A DNA stretch of 64,000 bases from Bacillus sp. es.034 (GCF_002563655.1 NZ_PDIY01000001.1:3074001-3138000), one strand, 5' to 3'. Shown: positions 51,974 to 61,120, counted from the stretch's first letter. Notes: generated from the sequence alone by a model not told the origin. Translations and numbers: made by a program.

Positions 51974-52822
51974 TCAGTAGTTTGCTGTCCTTTTGGATTG
52001 CTGAAGTGAATAAATCAGCATTCCGAAGAATACGAGTACCGCTCCCAGAATCAAACCGAGTGAGACTGTTGCGATGGAAAGCATCTTGAAAAAGACACTC
52101 ACGGCAACGACCATATAAAGTACGGCAAGCATCCGTTTTACAATGACGCCGGAGAATCGTTTGAGCTGGATGGAACCGATCGGTGTCCCGATCAACGCAC
52201 CAATGATCAGCAAGATTCCGTGGCGATAATCAAGTGACTCCCCTGTGTACATATATGAGGTGATCCCGGACAATACGATAATGGAAGCAGCAGATATACT
52301 GGTTCCAATTGCTTTGTTCAGATCAAGTTTAAGCCATTTTGTAAGTAAGGGAGTCATGACAAATCCACCGCTGACACCCATAAGGGATGAAATGATTCCC
52401 GTGAATAGGCCAATGACAGGAGCTGCAAAATTCCCTTTAGGCTTCGAGTCCTGTTGTGGTTTGCTTAGAAACTGGTAAGAAAACCAACTTAATATAGCAA
52501 TATAGACAATTGAGATAAACGTCGATGCTCCGTTAATGGCGTCAAGCCATTTTACAAATGGTACGGTTACTACAGACCCTACTACTCCGAAAACCCCAAG
52601 GAGGACCGCTAACTTCTTGGATACATTCTTTAAACGCAGATGTGACAGGGTACCTGTCACCGTAGATCCCAGCGTAAGCATCAAGGATAAGATGATGGCC
52701 TGACTAGGTTCATATCCAAGGACCAGTAAGGTAGGAGTCAGAACAATGCCTCCCCCTATCCCAAAAAAACCTGAGATGACACCGATGACGGCGCCACCTA
52801 TCATAAATAAAATCCATTCCAT
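51974..52822 (-). CDS. TauE/SafE (TSUP) family sulfite/organosulfonate exporter
   Basis: 282 aa with about eight membrane segments in two repeats; the glycine-rich GFFGIGGGIVLTPTLL and GVSGGFVMTPLL motifs mark the two halves. Transports sulfite, sulfonates or similar anions. The start at 52822 has GGAAGTGA upstream. A LysR gene is divergent, a common pairing for TSUP transporters. Confidence 0.87.
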   Translation of the reverse strand: MEWILFMIGGAVIGVISGFFGIGGGIVLTPTLLVLGYEPSQAIILSLMLTLGSTVTGTLSHLRLKNVSKKLAVLLGVFGVVGSVVTVPFVKWLDAINGASTFISIVYIAILSWFSYQFLSKPQQDSKPKGNFAAPVIGLFTGIISSLMGVSGGFVMTPLLTKWLKLDLNKAIGTSISAASIIVLSGITSYMYTGESLDYRHGILLIIGALIGTPIGSIQLKRFSGVIVKRMLAVLYMVVAVSVFFKMLSIATVSLGLILGAVLVFFGMLIYSLQQSKRTANY

Positions 52823-52925
52823 GTCGTACGTCACTTCCTTCATAGAACATTATACATCTATATAAGTTATAATAGAAATGAATAATGATAATATAGTCTA
52901 TTACGTTTATTAATGGAGGTATTTG

Positions 52926-53765
52926 ATGCAACTGGACTGGATCCGTACGTTTGTTACTCTTGCCCAACTTCAACATTTCACCAAGACTAGTGAATACCTG
53001 AATTTATCACAACCTACCGTCAGCGTCCATATTAAAAAGTTGGAGCAAGCCCTTGGAGTAGCACTCATTCACCGTTCCTCCACCAATCAGCTGTTTGAAT
53101 TGACTCCTCCAGGAGAACAGGTATTTGAGCAAGGGAAAAAGATGCTGGAACTATGGAGTATAATGGAACAAGTTAATCAAAAAAAGCAGGAAATTCATTT
53201 ACGGATCGGGTCAACTCATACCGTCAGTGATGTTCTGCTTCCCGATTTTGTCAAGAAGATCAAGGTCTTATACCCTCAAGTACGTTTACAATTGATGATT
53301 CACAATCATGAGACGATAGTGGAAGCATTGAATTCAAACAATCTCGATCTTGCCCTTGTAGAAGGAACAAAAGGATTAGAACCCTTTCATGTAGAGGTGA
53401 TCAGTCGGGATGAGCTCCGCTTCTTTGCAAGCACTAGGATGAACCTGCATTCTTCCCCCTTCATCCTCAGGGAAAAAGGATCTGGGACGAGGGAATATGC
53501 GGATGAATTCTTAAAATCGGAGCGAATCGTACCGGTTGAAGTCCTGGAAGCAAGCAGCCATTTCCTCATTAAGCAACTTGCCGTGAGGGGCCTTGGAATC
53601 GCATTTCTTTCAAGCTCCATGGTCAAAGATGAAGTGCTCCAAGGCAAACTCGTCCCCATTGAACCACATGTTGTCCACCGCCCCATCTATGCGGTTCACA
53701 CTGAAACAGCGACTTCAGATCCCGTCATGAAGAAACTGATATCCTTGATTGAGCATCCGAATTAA
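52926..53765 (+). CDS. LysR-family regulator
   Basis: 279 aa, ATG at 52926 behind GGAGG. Helix-turn-helix FTKTSEYLNLSQPTVSVHIKK and a substrate-binding domain. Divergent to the TauE/SafE transporter gene and the obvious candidate regulator; resembles the CysL/YeiE-like group. Terminated by a copy of the GGGACGGACC hairpin. Confidence 0.87.
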   Translation: MQLDWIRTFVTLAQLQHFTKTSEYLNLSQPTVSVHIKKLEQALGVALIHRSSTNQLFELTPPGEQVFEQGKKMLELWSIMEQVNQKKQEIHLRIGSTHTVSDVLLPDFVKKIKVLYPQVRLQLMIHNHETIVEALNSNNLDLALVEGTKGLEPFHVEVISRDELRFFASTRMNLHSSPFILREKGSGTREYADEFLKSERIVPVEVLEASSHFLIKQLAVRGLGIAFLSSSMVKDEVLQGKLVPIEPHVVHRPIYAVHTETATSDPVMKKLISLIEHPN

Positions 53766-53766
53766 A

Positions 53767-53805
53767 TAGAGGGACGGACCTTGTTTCCAAGGTCCGTCCC
53801 TCTTT
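53767..53805. repeat. GGGACGGACC hairpin repeat, copy 1 (terminator)
   Basis: AGAGGGACGGACCTTG / CAAGGTCCGTCCCTCT around TTTC, followed by T residues. Serves as terminator between two convergent genes. Confidence 0.9.
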
Positions 53806-53814
53806 CGTAACAAT

Positions 53815-55038
53815 TTAGCCGATTCTTTCTTCTGCCTGGTCTACGACAGCAGCTCCGACGATATCACCGGTTACGTTAGAGGCTGTCCCTCCCATTCCGA
53901 TGATGGCATCGACTCCAGCAATGAGCGCCACTATTTCGAGTGGTAAGCCGAACATCGTTAAGACCGCAGATAATGTAACCAGTCCTGCAGCAGGAACTCC
54001 AGAAGTTCCAATAGATAGCAAGGTTCCCACCAGCACAATCATCAACAGGTCTGTAACAGAAAGGTGCAGATTCGTCACGTTTGCTGCGAATACAATCGAT
54101 ACACCCATTCGTAAAGCTCCACCGTCTGAATTGAAGATAGCCCCTAAAGGTAAGGCGAAATTCGCCGTTTTTTCAGAAATCCCGGCTTTTTTTGCAGACT
54201 GAATGGCTACGGGCAAGGATGCGATACTGCTCGATGTAAAGAAAGCAGTGCTATAGGCTTCTTTCGTCTGTTTGAAGAAAGTGATGACAGAGTTACCCGT
54301 CAGTTTCAAAAACCCAGCATATACGACAACCCAAAGTAGAAGAAGTCCAAGATAAAAGACCCCGACAAATTTCAGTAGGGATTGGATCGTTTCCCACCCC
54401 TGCTGACCAAATGTAGCCGCACTGATGGCAAACACCCCGATGGGAGCATAAGCCAACACCCCTCTTAAGAGGATATAAAACATTTCGTTAAAGGCAGAGA
54501 AAACTTTATCCAGCAGTCCCCCATATTCCTGCAACCTACTATCTGCAGAAAATTTCATCCATGAAATGGAAATCCCCATGATGATGGCCAGGAACATAAT
54601 GGCCAGAGTATCCCCCCCGGCAAAAGCCTGGAATAGATTATCAGGAATGATTTGCAGTAAGACATCCCCAAACTGCGGTGCTTTCGGTTCTTCCACCTGC
54701 GTATTAGGCAGTTCCAAATTGGTTCCAGGGTTGAACAGGAACGCCAAACCAAGGCCGATGAAGACAGCCGCTGCCGTTGTGGCTGCATAATAAAGGATCA
54801 GCTTCCACCCCATCCGACCAAGCTGCCTCATACTCATCTTGTTCACTGCTTGAACCACGGTGAGGAATATCACTGGAATGGCAATCAAGCTAAGAAGGTG
54901 AATAAGTACCGTCCCGAATGGTTTCAGGATCTCAGCATCAGATTTAAAGACAAGACCGACGATGATTCCTAAGAGGAACCCGACAGACATCTTCAAAACA
55001 AAAGGCACTTTCAAATATTGCTTCCATATGTACTTCAT
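53815..55038 (-). CDS. Dicarboxylate/amino acid:cation symporter (DAACS)
   Basis: 407 aa with about eight membrane helices and two re-entrant loops. The first loop SSSIASLPVAIQSAKKAG has the serine-rich motif; the NMDGT-type segment reads NSDGGALRMG, and GTSGVPAAG marks the second loop. Likely a Na+ or H+-coupled carrier for glutamate, dicarboxylates or cystine. AAGGACG before the ATG. Confidence 0.87.
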   Translation of the reverse strand: MKYIWKQYLKVPFVLKMSVGFLLGIIVGLVFKSDAEILKPFGTVLIHLLSLIAIPVIFLTVVQAVNKMSMRQLGRMGWKLILYYAATTAAAVFIGLGLAFLFNPGTNLELPNTQVEEPKAPQFGDVLLQIIPDNLFQAFAGGDTLAIMFLAIIMGISISWMKFSADSRLQEYGGLLDKVFSAFNEMFYILLRGVLAYAPIGVFAISAATFGQQGWETIQSLLKFVGVFYLGLLLLWVVVYAGFLKLTGNSVITFFKQTKEAYSTAFFTSSSIASLPVAIQSAKKAGISEKTANFALPLGAIFNSDGGALRMGVSIVFAANVTNLHLSVTDLLMIVLVGTLLSIGTSGVPAAGLVTLSAVLTMFGLPLEIVALIAGVDAIIGMGGTASNVTGDIVGAAVVDQAEERIG

Positions 55039-55091
55039 TTCATCTACGTCCTTACCTATATTTTTTCAGATATTCATTATATCACTTTTAC

Positions 55092-55133
55092 GAAGGAGGG
55101 ACGGACCTTGTTTTCAAGGTCCGTCCCTCCTTC
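55092..55133. repeat. GGGACGGACC hairpin repeat, copy 2
   Basis: GAAGGAGGGACGGACCTTG / CAAGGTCCGTCCCTCCTTC around TTTT, just after the epimerase gene on the minus strand. Confidence 0.9.
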
Positions 55134-55152
55134 AGGTAAGTAATCCATTACA

Positions 55153-56085
55153 CTAAGTATTCATATACGCTATCGTTTCCTTTATCCCCTGCTCGAAGGG
55201 CGTTGCTTCTGATTTACCCATGAACGCTTCCAATTTTTCACCTGATAGAATTGTAGGTTCTGAATTAATATACTGCATCTCCAGTGCTTCACGCATTCCT
55301 TTACCTGCAAAGAGGGCGAAGAGGGAAAACATCGGTTTTGAAATATAGTAAAGCCCTTTTTCTTCTCCGAGAACCCTCTTTATGAGCTGTTCAAATTCAA
55401 TGCCGGTCGTTGGAGTGGCACCAGGTATATTCCAATTTTGATTGTAAGCTTCATCAATGCAAGCCAAGTCTATCATTACCTTTGCCCCGTCCTTTGTATA
55501 AATAAATTCGCGAGAAATATCCTTAGGTCCGACAAAGCCTGCCTTTTCCTTTTTCATAAGCTGATCAAGGGTGAAGTGAATATAAGTATTTTTGGCGTTC
55601 GGCCCATAAAAGTCTGGAAAATGGCAAACCAAAGTCTGGACAGTAGAAGCTTTCAATAATTGGTCCATATCTAATCGCAGCTTCCCTTTCTTCGTATGGG
55701 GAAGCTTATCAAAGTCCTCTGACAGTTTTACTCCACCGCTTTTTCCGTATGCATAAATATTATCAACCACAGCGAGTTTAGCATTATTTCTTTCTGCAGC
55801 AATGATAATATTTTTTGTGATCATACTTAGCTTCCCGCTCCATTCTTCATAAGGAAGATTCATTGCATGAAAGATTATTTCACAACCTACAGCGCTTTGG
55901 ATAAGGTCTTCGGGATTTTCAGCATCACCGGTCCGGATAGATACTAAATTCTTACTGCCAAATAATTGAATTAGTTTTTCCATACCCCTTGCGAATGCAA
56001 CTACCTCGATTCCCCTATTGATTAATTCCTCTACGAGAGCGTATCCCATACCACCTGATGCTCCAATGACCATAACTTTATTCAT
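55153..56085 (-). CDS. NAD(P)-dependent epimerase/dehydratase-type protein
   Basis: 310 aa atypical SDR. N-terminal VIGASGGMGYALVEELINRG binds the dinucleotide; the usual YxxxK is less clear (YAYGKSGG at about 112 is the candidate). It resembles NmrA/NAD(P)H-binding proteins more than true sugar epimerases. Upstream lies a TetR regulator gene; both share an operator-like sequence. Confidence 0.8.
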   Translation of the reverse strand: MNKVMVIGASGGMGYALVEELINRGIEVVAFARGMEKLIQLFGSKNLVSIRTGDAENPEDLIQSAVGCEIIFHAMNLPYEEWSGKLSMITKNIIIAAERNNAKLAVVDNIYAYGKSGGVKLSEDFDKLPHTKKGKLRLDMDQLLKASTVQTLVCHFPDFYGPNAKNTYIHFTLDQLMKKEKAGFVGPKDISREFIYTKDGAKVMIDLACIDEAYNQNWNIPGATPTTGIEFEQLIKRVLGEEKGLYYISKPMFSLFALFAGKGMREALEMQYINSEPTILSGEKLEAFMGKSEATPFEQGIKETIAYMNT

Positions 56086-56100
56086 TTTTCTTCCCCCTCA

Positions 56101-56119
56101 TTAATTAACCACCGGTCAA
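56101..56119 (-). promoter_or_regulatory. Putative TetR operator upstream of the epimerase gene
   Basis: Minus strand TTGACCGGTGGTTAATTAA; 17 of 19 bases match the site at 56725-56743. Contains the near-palindrome TTGACC-GGT-GGTTAA. Confidence 0.5.
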
Positions 56120-56135
56120 ATAACCCCAAAAAATT

Positions 56136-56705
56136 TTATCCAAAGGATTTCAGGATAAAATTCACATGTGACTCTGCAAGGCTCTCTACTTCAACATAAG
56201 TGTCATCACAACTGCAGTAGTGACTGACAAAACCATGTAAAGATAGAAATATAGACCATGTAAGTTGGATGCTAATTTTTTTGTTACTCAATAGGATAAT
56301 GGCTTTAGCAAATTTCTCATAAGATTCGTTCGGTCCCTTGTTCACATAGCTCTTTACTTCATCATCAGATAATAAAAACATCATTTCATATTGACTTTTA
56401 TGCGTCATACCAAATCTAATGTAAGCGAGGAGCACTGCCTTCAGCTTTCCTCGATTATCCATCTTTTGATTCATTACGTCATCAAGCCATTGATCTAATA
56501 ATTTGAAGTCACTTTCAATTATGGCATAGAATAATTCAGCTTTATTCTTAAAATGATAGTAAATTGATCCATGACTGTAACCGAGTTCAGATGCAACCTG
56601 CCTTATGGAAACTTGTTGGTACCCTTTTTTAAGAAATAACTCCCGTGCAGCAGCCATTATCATTTCTTTAGTAAGTTCTTGTTTTACCGCTTTTCTTGGT
56701 GACAT
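56136..56705 (-). CDS. TetR/AcrR-family regulator
   Basis: 189 aa. N-terminal helix-turn-helix (AARELFLKKGYQQVSIRQVA, SHGSIYYHFKNKAELFYAII) and a helical ligand-binding domain. AAAGGAAG before the ATG. It precedes the epimerase-type gene on the same strand with 50 bases between, so it probably regulates that gene and itself. Confidence 0.87.
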   Translation of the reverse strand: MSPRKAVKQELTKEMIMAAARELFLKKGYQQVSIRQVASELGYSHGSIYYHFKNKAELFYAIIESDFKLLDQWLDDVMNQKMDNRGKLKAVLLAYIRFGMTHKSQYEMMFLLSDDEVKSYVNKGPNESYEKFAKAIILLSNKKISIQLTWSIFLSLHGFVSHYCSCDDTYVEVESLAESHVNFILKSFG

Positions 56706-56724
56706 TTTATCAAACTTCCTTTTA

Positions 56725-56743
56725 TTGACCAGTGTTTAATTAA
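56725..56743 (+). promoter_or_regulatory. Putative TetR operator upstream of the tetR gene
   Basis: Plus strand TTGACCAGTGTTTAATTAA, in the promoter region about 20 bases upstream of the TetR start codon; partner of the site at 56101. Confidence 0.5.
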
Positions 56744-56798
56744 ATTATAACGACTATCCAAGTCAACTGTCAATAATAAATTTCCAACATTTACAAAT

Positions 56799-56830
56799 AG
56801 GGACGGACCTTGTTTTCAAGGTCCGTCCCT
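56799..56830. repeat. GGGACGGACC hairpin repeat, copy 3
   Basis: AGGGACGGACCTTG / CAAGGTCCGTCCCT around TTTT, just after the ABC-F gene on the minus strand. Confidence 0.9.
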
Positions 56831-56845
56831 CACACTAAAAGTCTC

Positions 56846-58519
56846 TTACTCTTTTTTCCCTTTTTCCATTTCTCTTTTATAATCATCATAGTTGCCACTG
56901 TAGCTTTTTAATGTGTAATCTTCAACGGCAATGATTCTTTGTGCCATCCTATTGATAAAATAGCGGTCGTGTGAAATGAAGAAAATGGTACCACTGAATT
57001 CGTCCAGGGCTTCCTCGATCGTTTCGATCGTATCAATATCCAGATGATTCGTCGGCTCATCCAGAATCAGTAGATTGATATCCTTAAACAATAACATAGC
57101 AAGTTTTAATCGGATTCGCTCTCCCCCTGAAAGGTGTTTAATTTTCTTGAATACGCTCCCTTTGTAAAACATGAACTTTGAAAGGTATTCCCGCGCCTTT
57201 CCTTCCAAAATAAAGATGTCTTCCCGGAAAGCATCTAAAACGGTGACTTCTTCGTTCTTAAATGTAATGATTTGAGGTAAATAGGCCGATTTTACATTTG
57301 CTCCAAACTGGATGACACCTTTATCAGGTTGATCTTCACCGATAAGCATCCTTAGGAAAGTGGTTTTTCCGCATCCATTTGGACCCAGCATTCCCACTCT
57401 TTCTCCTTGACGGACCATGATATCAGTATTGGCAAATATCCATTTCCCCCCGAACTGTTTCGACAATCCAACTCCTTTAATGGTCTCTTTCCCCGATCTC
57501 CCTGAAGCTTTCACGTCAAGCTGCATGTTCCTTCTTTCAAAAACGGGTTTATCAATATGCTCGATCTTGGATAACTTTTTCTGAACGCTCGCAGCCCTTT
57601 TAAAGATCTTTGTATTATCCGCCCTCATTGCCCAATCTCGTAAGCTTATGACCGTATTTTCCATACGTTTGATCTTCTTTTGCTGCTCTTTGAAATGTTC
57701 GTATTGGATTCTCATATTCTCTTCTTTTTGAAGCACAAAAGAACTGTAATTCCCCTTATAGGAAATCGATTTTTTATCTTCAATTTCCACAATTCTCGTT
57801 ACTACATTATCTAAGAAATAGCGATCATGGGAGACAATGAGGACCATACCTTTATAGCTTTTCAGGTAGCTTTCCAGCCATTCGATCGATGACATATCCA
57901 GGTGATTCGTCGGTTCATCCAGAAGCAGGATGTCCGGCTGATGGATCAACAGCTTCCCTAACCCGACGGTTGTTTTTTCACCACCACTTAATAGATCAAA
58001 GTCACGCTCCAATAAGCTTTCTTTAAGCTGCAGTCCCGTACAGACCTTGCTTAACTTTTCATCCCGCTCATAACCTCCTTTCACTTCAAATAATTGAATA
58101 AGGTTACTATATCGGTCCATTGCTCTAGCCAGGTCATTCCCTTCTAACACCCTCATGTCATTTTCCAATTTACGCATATCTGATTCTATTCGATCTACTT
58201 CCTCAAATGCTGAATAAAGGACATCCCTCGCCTTCAATCCTGCTGGGTATTTTGGCGATTGTTCAAGGTAGGCACTGGTTGCGCCATTCGAGATGTGGAT
58301 GAGACCTTCATCGTATCCGTAGCTTGAAGTCTGGGGGTACCCAGGATAATAATTCATGGGCTCTATGCCTGCAATCACCTTTAAGACTGTACTTTTCCCG
58401 GATCCATTCTCCCCGACAACCCCCAATTTGTCTCCTTTAAAAACTTCAAGAGAAACATCTTCAACAACAAGTGTCGCTTCCATATATTTTTTGATTCCAT
58501 TTACTTTTAATTCCAACAT
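56846..58519 (-). CDS. ABC-F family ATPase (ribosome-associated)
   Basis: 557 aa from the ATG at 58519 (AGAAGGGA upstream). Two ABC domains with Walker A GENGSGKST and GPNGCGKTT, signatures LSGGEKTT and LSGGERIR, and Walker B LLLDEPTNHLD twice. They are joined by a charged linker (about 235-310, QKEENMRIQYEHFKEQQKKIKR) that in this class reaches the ribosomal P-site region. A region after the first Walker A (NYYPGYPQTSSYGYDEG) is an unusual arm-like insertion. Antibiotic-resistance or housekeeping role cannot be told. A long leader with a possible attenuator precedes it. Confidence 0.87.
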   Translation of the reverse strand: MLELKVNGIKKYMEATLVVEDVSLEVFKGDKLGVVGENGSGKSTVLKVIAGIEPMNYYPGYPQTSSYGYDEGLIHISNGATSAYLEQSPKYPAGLKARDVLYSAFEEVDRIESDMRKLENDMRVLEGNDLARAMDRYSNLIQLFEVKGGYERDEKLSKVCTGLQLKESLLERDFDLLSGGEKTTVGLGKLLIHQPDILLLDEPTNHLDMSSIEWLESYLKSYKGMVLIVSHDRYFLDNVVTRIVEIEDKKSISYKGNYSSFVLQKEENMRIQYEHFKEQQKKIKRMENTVISLRDWAMRADNTKIFKRAASVQKKLSKIEHIDKPVFERRNMQLDVKASGRSGKETIKGVGLSKQFGGKWIFANTDIMVRQGERVGMLGPNGCGKTTFLRMLIGEDQPDKGVIQFGANVKSAYLPQIITFKNEEVTVLDAFREDIFILEGKAREYLSKFMFYKGSVFKKIKHLSGGERIRLKLAMLLFKDINLLILDEPTNHLDIDTIETIEEALDEFSGTIFFISHDRYFINRMAQRIIAVEDYTLKSYSGNYDDYKREMEKGKKE

Positions 58520-58597
58520 TTGCGTCCCTTCTTTCATTTAACATGAAGTTACGCTAGTTATGGACAGGTTAAAAAAAGGCTTACTTCTATTCATTAA

Positions 58598-58640
58598 TGC
58601 AATAATAAAGACCATAAGAAGGTAATCCTTCCTACAGTCT
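58598..58640 (-). promoter_or_regulatory. Possible attenuator hairpin in the ABC-F leader
   Basis: In the 457-base gap 58520-58976. Minus strand AGACTGTAGGAAGG / CCTTCTTATGGTCT (three mismatches) followed by TTTATTATTG, about 80-120 bases before the start codon. Further upstream a short ORF (MLFMESGN, stop) could be a leader peptide. Weak but typical of antibiotic-induced ABC-F genes. Confidence 0.4.
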
Positions 58641-58933
58641 TGTATCATGATCAACATCTGATCCATAAAGAATCCACACACGTCTACATGTAGCTGACGC
58701 GGCAAACCTCTTCATGAAAATATCATCTTGATATCAGGAAAGTAAGTTTCCTTCTAATTGCCTGATTCCATAAAGAGCATAACAAATAAACCCATCTTCC
58801 ATAGGTGCTAGCTCAATAAAAAATCCGTATTAATTTAATAATAAATTAATCAGCAATTAGTTGGTTCCATAAACTTACTATCCCTCCCCGCAACATCTTC
58901 ATTATTATCTCATTATTAGATAATTTTGTAAAT

Positions 58934-58976
58934 AGAGGGACGGACCTATATTTTCAGTAGTGAGGTCCGTCCCTCT
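58934..58976. repeat. GGGACGGACC hairpin repeat, copy 4
   Basis: AGAGGGACGGACCT / AGGTCCGTCCCTCT with a longer loop (15 bases); lies directly at the stop codon of the dehydrogenase gene. Confidence 0.9.
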
Positions 58977-59756
58977 TTACTTGCCTATAAAACCGCCTTC
59001 GGATTTGATTAATTGTCCTGTGATCCATCCGGATTCTTCGCTTGCTAGGAAGTTGATCAGTCTTGCAGCGTCTTCGGGTTCTCCTATACGGCCGCTTGGA
59101 AACATGGGGAGCAAATGATTTTTGATTTCATCAGTGATCCATCCTGAATCGGTCGGACCTGGATCGATTGAGTTTACGGTGATCCCAACAGGGGCAAGTC
59201 CGACTGATAACGGTTCTGTTATGGCAATCAACATTCCTTTTGACGCAATATATGCTAAATTATTTGGGTCCGGTCCTTTGGAAACCATGTTGATAATCCG
59301 ACCATGATTGCACCCCGGGAAAGCTCGCTCATATCCCCTTGCAAATTCCATTGTTAACAGTAGGGTACCGCTGTTGTTCACCTGGTAATGCTTATCAAGA
59401 ATGCTTTTATCAAGTGTACGGAAGTTTGCCGGCGCTTCGTATGTTGCATTGTTCACTAATATTACAGGAGTACCTAGAGTTTCCTGAACTTGGTCCATCA
59501 ATCGTGATGGAGCTGTTTCGTCACTCAGATCCAGCTCCATATGAGCAACGCGCACACCCGTATGGAGTAATTCCTCACATAGAAGTTGAGGAAAGCTATG
59601 ATCTACTCCCGTTCCACTCATTTCATCAAATGAACTCAAATGAGTAAAAAAGATATCAGCACCTGCACGTGCAAGCGAACGACAAATGGCTGCCCCAATA
59701 CCCTTGTCTCGGCTTGCTCCCGTCACGATGGCTATTTTGCCTGTCAGATTGTTCAA
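58977..59756 (-). CDS. Short-chain dehydrogenase/reductase
   Basis: 259 aa, TTG start behind AGGAGGT. Classical SDR pattern: VTGASRDKGIGAAICRSL as cofactor loop, NNATYEA, catalytic segment NMVSKG with YIASK, and the PGPTDSGW loop. The insertion FTHLSSFDEMSGTG after strand 2 is like FabG-type proteins annotated as 3-oxoacyl-ACP reductases. Substrate unknown. Confidence 0.86.
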   Translation of the reverse strand: MNNLTGKIAIVTGASRDKGIGAAICRSLARAGADIFFTHLSSFDEMSGTGVDHSFPQLLCEELLHTGVRVAHMELDLSDETAPSRLMDQVQETLGTPVILVNNATYEAPANFRTLDKSILDKHYQVNNSGTLLLTMEFARGYERAFPGCNHGRIINMVSKGPDPNNLAYIASKGMLIAITEPLSVGLAPVGITVNSIDPGPTDSGWITDEIKNHLLPMFPSGRIGEPEDAARLINFLASEESGWITGQLIKSEGGFIGK

Positions 59757-59804
59757 AATATGTTATACCTCCTATTAATAGAAGAAAGGATTCTCGTTAG
59801 TTCC

Positions 59805-60116
59805 TTAAATATTTTCATAGATTTCCAATAGTGAACCCTCTGGATCACGAAAATGAGCGACCTTCATCCCCCATTCCAATTTCTCCATAGGCCTGTTGAT
59901 GAATTCCACCTTTTCTTTCAGTTTTTCATATGTATCCTGGACACTCGCCACCTCAAAAATTAAAGCAAAACGTTCACCTTGCTCCCCTCCTACAATGTAT
60001 CCGGGGTTGAGGGCATCCGTCATCTGTTTCCTCTCAAATATCCCTAAGTGTGTTTGTCCAACTTTAAATTGCCCATACAGGGAGTTTTCATCTCCCCACG
60101 ATACTTCAAAGCCCAA
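59805..60116 (-). pseudogene. VOC-family gene, 5'-truncated
   Basis: The readable frame starts at a TTG that would be the leucine of the VLGFEVSW motif normally some 25 residues into VOC proteins. A TAA lies just four codons upstream in frame, and no proper ribosome site is present. The rest (QTHLGIFERKQMTDAL, HFRDPEGSLLEIYENI) is intact. The missing first beta strand holds a usual metal ligand, so I see it as a broken gene; a frameshift upstream (IIENAFFFK in another frame) might account for it. Confidence 0.55.
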
Positions 60117-60308
60117 GACGTCTCTTTAAAAAAGAAAGCATTTTCTATAATTGTCCACCAATAATCTGGTATGTGTTAATTTCAATTCAAAACCCTCCCT
60201 TAACGATCTATTTCCACCAATAATTTCAAACCACTTTATTTCTGGCAATCTTTTTTTATATTTAAAAAAGTGATTTGAAAATGAAGAATTCAATAAAGTC
60301 ATGAAATG

Positions 60309-60341
60309 ACAAAAAGCCCAGTCAACCTAAACTGGACTTTT
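60309..60341 (-). terminator. Terminator of the small gene at 60396
   Basis: AAAAGCCCAGT / ACTGGACTTTT (one mismatch), T-run on the minus strand. Confidence 0.75.
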
Positions 60342-60395
60342 CAAAACGATTGATGGCACATGGAATGGAGAGCGTCCATAGTTGCCAGCGTCACG

Positions 60396-60578
60396 TCATT
60401 GCCCTGTCCCTCCAGCTGAATCGCGTCCGCCTCCCATGGTGTAGTTACGGTTTTCCCCTGGTTTCGCTCCAGGATCTATCCCCGGCGTGTGCCGGTCGTT
60501 CCCTCTTCGCTTGCGTCTGATGTCAATGGCTACCGCAAATAATAAGGTCCCTGCAATTAAAACAACAAACCACAGCAT
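60396..60578 (-). CDS. Small single-pass membrane protein, 60 aa
   Basis: ATG at 60578 with AAGGGGGAG upstream. One N-terminal membrane helix (residues 2-18) then a basic cytoplasmic tail rich in Gly/Arg/Asn. Not recognized. It has its own terminator. Confidence 0.65.
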   Translation of the reverse strand: MLWFVVLIAGTLLFAVAIDIRRKRRGNDRHTPGIDPGAKPGENRNYTMGGGRDSAGGTGQ

Positions 60579-60700
60579 GTATATCTCCCCCTTATCATCA
60601 TATGATGGAGATGGAATTCAAATGCAATCCTCGCTTCAGAAATGATCAGGCAGTTAAAATGGTTATTCGTTCGCAGCAGTCTTGAAAATATGAAATCTGA

Positions 60701-61120
60701 TTAATGCTCCGCAAAGGTCTTTCTGAATCCATAAAACGGTCTGTATCCTTTTTGTTCATAATAGGTATGAGAAGACGTGTTGGTAAGCATCTCAATTCTC
60801 GTCTTTGGAAATAGCCCATGAACGTATTTGAGCATAGCATCTCCGATTCCCAACCCGCGGAAATCTGCGTGGACCAGTAGTTCACAAATAAACAATGTTA
60901 CAGATTGATCCGTAAGTCCTCGGATATAGCCGATGACACGCCCATTGAACTCTGCCACATATGCAATATTCGAATGCTCCCAAGCATCCTTTGTACTTTC
61001 CTTATTTTCCACAAGATTATTCCATTTTTCTTCTCTATTTAAAGTATGTATATTGAAAAAGTCTTCCGTTTCGTATGCCCTTATTTCTATGAGGTCTTTA
61101 TTTTTCAAGCGTATTTGCAT
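60701..61120 (-). CDS. GNAT acetyltransferase
   Basis: 139 aa from the ATG at 61120 (GGGAGG upstream). RimI/PhnO-like: VAEFNGRVIGYIRGLTDQ, then acetyl-CoA loop RGLGIGDAMLKYV and the C-terminal EQKGYRPFYGF. Substrate unknown. Confidence 0.84.
   Translation of the reverse strand: MQIRLKNKDLIEIRAYETEDFFNIHTLNREEKWNNLVENKESTKDAWEHSNIAYVAEFNGRVIGYIRGLTDQSVTLFICELLVHADFRGLGIGDAMLKYVHGLFPKTRIEMLTNTSSHTYYEQKGYRPFYGFRKTFAEH

Noticed and set aside
53767-58976. GGGACGGACC repeats as a CRISPR array
   Set aside because: Copies are palindromic, kilobases apart and lie at gene ends; there are no regular spacers and no cas genes.
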